The position numbers and the translations under genes are program-made. Below the pieces are notes generated by a model. That model was given only the letters and a program-made list of their open reading frames with translations, did no database searches and was not told the DNA's origin. Source: an uncultured Candidatus Saccharibacteria bacterium (lineage in GTDB: Bacteria; Patescibacteriota; Saccharimonadia; Saccharimonadales; Saccharimonadaceae). Taken from it: 15,678 nt of DNA. Shown piece by piece: positions 13,835 to 15,678 of the stretch. Where the stretch lies: contig CAJZFK010000005.1 of NCBI GenBank assembly GCA_915070155.1, positions 1-15,678 on the forward strand. The letters are read 5' to 3'. Every line of letters begins with the position of its first letter. The stretch's first letter is position 1.

Positions 13835-14905
13835 CTACCCCCTCATCAGCCTCTCAAATTCCGTCAAATCGACAGCAAATTCACGAGCACTATCATACGT
13901 AATCGTACCATTCTGTACCAAATTGACCAAAGTTCTATCCATCGTCTGCATTCCCTGGTCAGCGCCAGTCTGAATCACGGCATCCAATTGGTGAGATTTA
14001 CCTTCGCGGATAATGTTGCGCACCGCTGGATTAGCAATCAAAACCTCTGCCGCCACAACTCGTCCACCGCCGATAGCTGGGACTAGTCGCTGTGAACAAA
14101 TTGCCATCAAGATATTACTGAGCTGAGCGCGAATCTGCGGCTGCTGGTGTGGCGGGAACACGTCAATCATACGGTCAATTGATTGTGCGGCAGAGTTCGT
14201 GTGTAGCGTCGCGAACACCAAGTGTCCAGTTTCAGCAATTGTAATCGCTGCTGAAATCGTCTCGAGGTCGCGCATCTCACCAATCAACACAACGTCTGGG
14301 TCTTGGCGAAGGCTCGAGCGCAAAGCCGCAGAGAATGAATAAGTATCGTAGTGAACTTCCCGCTGAACTACCACTGATTTTTTCGACTTGTGAGTAAACT
14401 CGATAGGGTCTTCAATGGTAATAATATGCTGTGAGCGCTCAGAATTAATTTTATCAACCAGCGCCGCCAAAGTTGTCGACTTACCAGAACCAGTTGGACC
14501 AGTGACCAACACCAAACCGCGAGGAAAATCCGCAAACGTATTAACAACCGGTGGCATACCCAGTTCAGACGCCGACTTAATTTCATTTGGAATCAAACGT
14601 AGGGCTGCAGCCAAATTGCCACGCTCATGGAAGGCGTTAACTCGGAATCGTCCCAGTGTACCAAACGCAAACGAAAAGTCGAATTCCTTATCTTTTAGCA
14701 AAATCTGCCGCTGATCTTCATCAAGAATCTGAAATACCAATCTCTCAACTGCAGGCTCGTCCAATGGTTGAGTTCCGGCAGCCGGCATTAATGAACCGTC
14801 AATTCGTAGCATTGGTGGCAAACCAACTTGAATATGAAGGTCCGAAGCTCGCTTTTTAACGACTTCTTCCAGCAAAATCTCAATTCGCAATTCTTGATTA
14901 TTCAT
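13835..14905 (-). CDS. pilT: Pilus retraction ATPase
   Basis: 356 residues. An N-terminal PAS-like domain (about 1-100) is followed by the secretion-ATPase core: Walker A GPTGSGKST (136-144), Asp/Glu box TIEDPIE (163-169), Walker B VVLIGEMRD (205-213), His box HLVFATLHT (228-236). The C-terminal PilT-specific motif is AVRNIIREGK (294-303). These features place it with PilT rather than PilB. It forms a cytoplasmic hexamer that depolymerises the pilus for twitching or DNA uptake. A strong AGGAGG lies 5 nt before the ATG. The gene follows pilB by 11 nt. Confidence 0.97.
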   Translation of the reverse strand: MNNQELRIEILLEEVVKKRASDLHIQVGLPPMLRIDGSLMPAAGTQPLDEPAVERLVFQILDEDQRQILLKDKEFDFSFAFGTLGRFRVNAFHERGNLAAALRLIPNEIKSASELGMPPVVNTFADFPRGLVLVTGPTGSGKSTTLAALVDKINSERSQHIITIEDPIEFTHKSKKSVVVQREVHYDTYSFSAALRSSLRQDPDVVLIGEMRDLETISAAITIAETGHLVFATLHTNSAAQSIDRMIDVFPPHQQPQIRAQLSNILMAICSQRLVPAIGGGRVVAAEVLIANPAVRNIIREGKSHQLDAVIQTGADQGMQTMDRTLVNLVQNGTITYDSAREFAVDLTEFERLMRG

Positions 14906-14916
14906 ATTTCCTCCTT

Positions 14917-15678
14917 TTACGCGGTATCCGCCGCTACCCTATTAACTTCTTCTATTGTCGTTATTCCGTTCAACGCCTTCAGATAACCATCTTGACGCAT
15001 CGTAATCATCCCTTGTTGGATTGCCATTCGCTGGATTTCCGCTGAGGTCGCGCGCTTAACAATCAAATTCTGAATCTCTTCAGTAATATCCATGACCTCA
15101 TACAAACCAGCTCGACCAGCATAACCGCGAGGAGTTTGCGGCGTATCTTTTCCTTTTGCCAAGGCAAACGACGTCTGCGTCGCTAGTGGCAAACTTTCAT
15201 ATCCCAGATCTTGCGCGTATTGAGCAACCTGCTCCCTTGTTTGCGGCAATAATCCACCAACTGCCTCGCGAATTGCCTGCGTTTCCAGTGGTGATGATTG
15301 ATAAATATCTCGACGGCGCGCCACTCGCCTCACCAAACGCTGACCGATAATCGTGTTAACCGTACTGGCTATAAGAAATGGCTCAATTCCCATATCTAAC
15401 AGACGCGGCAGCACGCCAGCGGCGGAATTAGTGTGAAGCGTCGAGAAAACCAAGTGCCCCGTTAAAGCTGCTTGAATAGCCAAATTTGCTGTTTCATTAT
15501 CGCGAATCTCACCAACCATCACAATGTCTGGGTCTTGACGCAAAATTGAGCGCAGTCCAGAAGCAAACGTCAATCCAACTTCTGCATTCACCTGAATCTG
15601 ATTGACGCCATCCATCTTATACTCAACCGGATCTTCAAGCGTCACAATATTTACAGTGTCATCCTTAATCTCCTTGAT
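14917..15678 (-). CDS. pilB: Pilus assembly ATPase, C-terminal part (partial)
   Basis: The frame is open to the window edge, so about 253 C-terminal residues are seen; the N-terminal domain and Walker A lie outside. A GTG at 15643-15645 is an internal codon, not the start. Visible motifs: TLEDPVEY (Glu box), DPDIVMVGEIRD (Walker B), GHLVFSTLHTN (His box), NTIIGQRLVRRV, and the C-terminal GYAGRAGLYEVM...GMITMRQDGYLKAL typical of PilB/GspE. The enzyme powers pilus extension from the cytoplasm. The tetracysteine zinc motif usually found after QRLVR and before GYxGR is absent: the fragment contains no cysteine, and a long Gln/Ala-rich stretch lies in its place. It ends 11 nt before pilT. Confidence 0.93.
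   Translation of the reverse strand: MKEIKDDTVNIVTLEDPVEYKMDGVNQIQVNAEVGLTFASGLRSILRQDPDIVMVGEIRDNETANLAIQAALTGHLVFSTLHTNSAAGVLPRLLDMGIEPFLIASTVNTIIGQRLVRRVARRRDIYQSSPLETQAIREAVGGLLPQTREQVAQYAQDLGYESLPLATQTSFALAKGKDTPQTPRGYAGRAGLYEVMDITEEIQNLIVKRATSAEIQRMAIQQGMITMRQDGYLKALNGITTIEEVNRVAADTA

Noticed and set aside
1..15678. UGA recoding (glycine) as in Gracilibacteria/Absconditabacteria
   Set aside because: All conserved genes are full length with no in-frame TGA and use GGN for conserved glycines.
1..15678. CRISPR array, insertion sequence or rRNA genes
   Set aside because: No spaced direct repeats, no transposase motifs with terminal inverted repeats and no rRNA-like stretches were seen.

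Overview
The window looks like a small-genome Candidate Phyla Radiation bacterium, most probably Saccharibacteria (TM7). The basis is the AT-rich DNA, the tight overlapping gene packing, the compact type IV pilus cluster with several minor pilins, and the simple membrane and surface genes. This assignment comes from gene content and style, not from a database comparison. The code is the standard one: every gene reads through without in-frame TGA. TGA is nevertheless not used as a stop by any of the 20 genes called here (13 TAA, 7 TAG).

Region 1 (1-1797, + side) is the right end of an integrated element. It carries the 3' part of an HUH rolling-circle Rep protein, a 55-residue one-span membrane protein on the opposite strand, and a tyrosine recombinase. 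The element stops at a 45-nt 3' fragment of a tRNA gene (anticodon loop to CCA, probably tRNA-Val GAC). This is the classic footprint of site-specific integration into a tRNA gene. The intact tRNA copy should lie left of the window.

Region 2 (1798-2651, +) holds the host tRNA terminator and then a short transcription unit with a near-consensus promoter, a 41-codon leaderless ORF and a strong terminator. It ends with an NrdR-like zinc-ribbon/ATP-cone gene whose AT-hook-like tail overlaps the next, convergent gene.

Region 3 (2569-6925, -) reads ndk, tRNA-Arg(CCU), PH-domain membrane protein, SurA/parvulin-like protein, tRNA-Thr(CGU), three-span membrane protein, membrane GT2 glycosyltransferase. 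Each tRNA is followed after only 4-5 nt by the ATG of a protein gene with no Shine-Dalgarno site. tRNA 3' processing would therefore create leaderless mRNAs, much like mitochondrial tRNA punctuation.

Region 4 (6976-7935, +) is a chromosomal Xer-type recombinase. Its promoter (TTGATA-N17-TAGAAT) sits exactly 7 nt before the ATG, the same geometry as the 41-codon ORF.

Region 5 (7937-15678, -) is a type IV pilus cluster in the order pilB (5' part outside), pilT, pilC, major prepilin, pilD, three prepilin-like minor pilins and a PilX-like protein. PilB extends and PilT retracts the pilus, PilC is the inner-membrane platform, PilD cleaves prepilins, and the minor pilins probably prime or cap the fibre. 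Inside this operon most genes have Shine-Dalgarno sites and short overlaps, in contrast to the leaderless first genes elsewhere.
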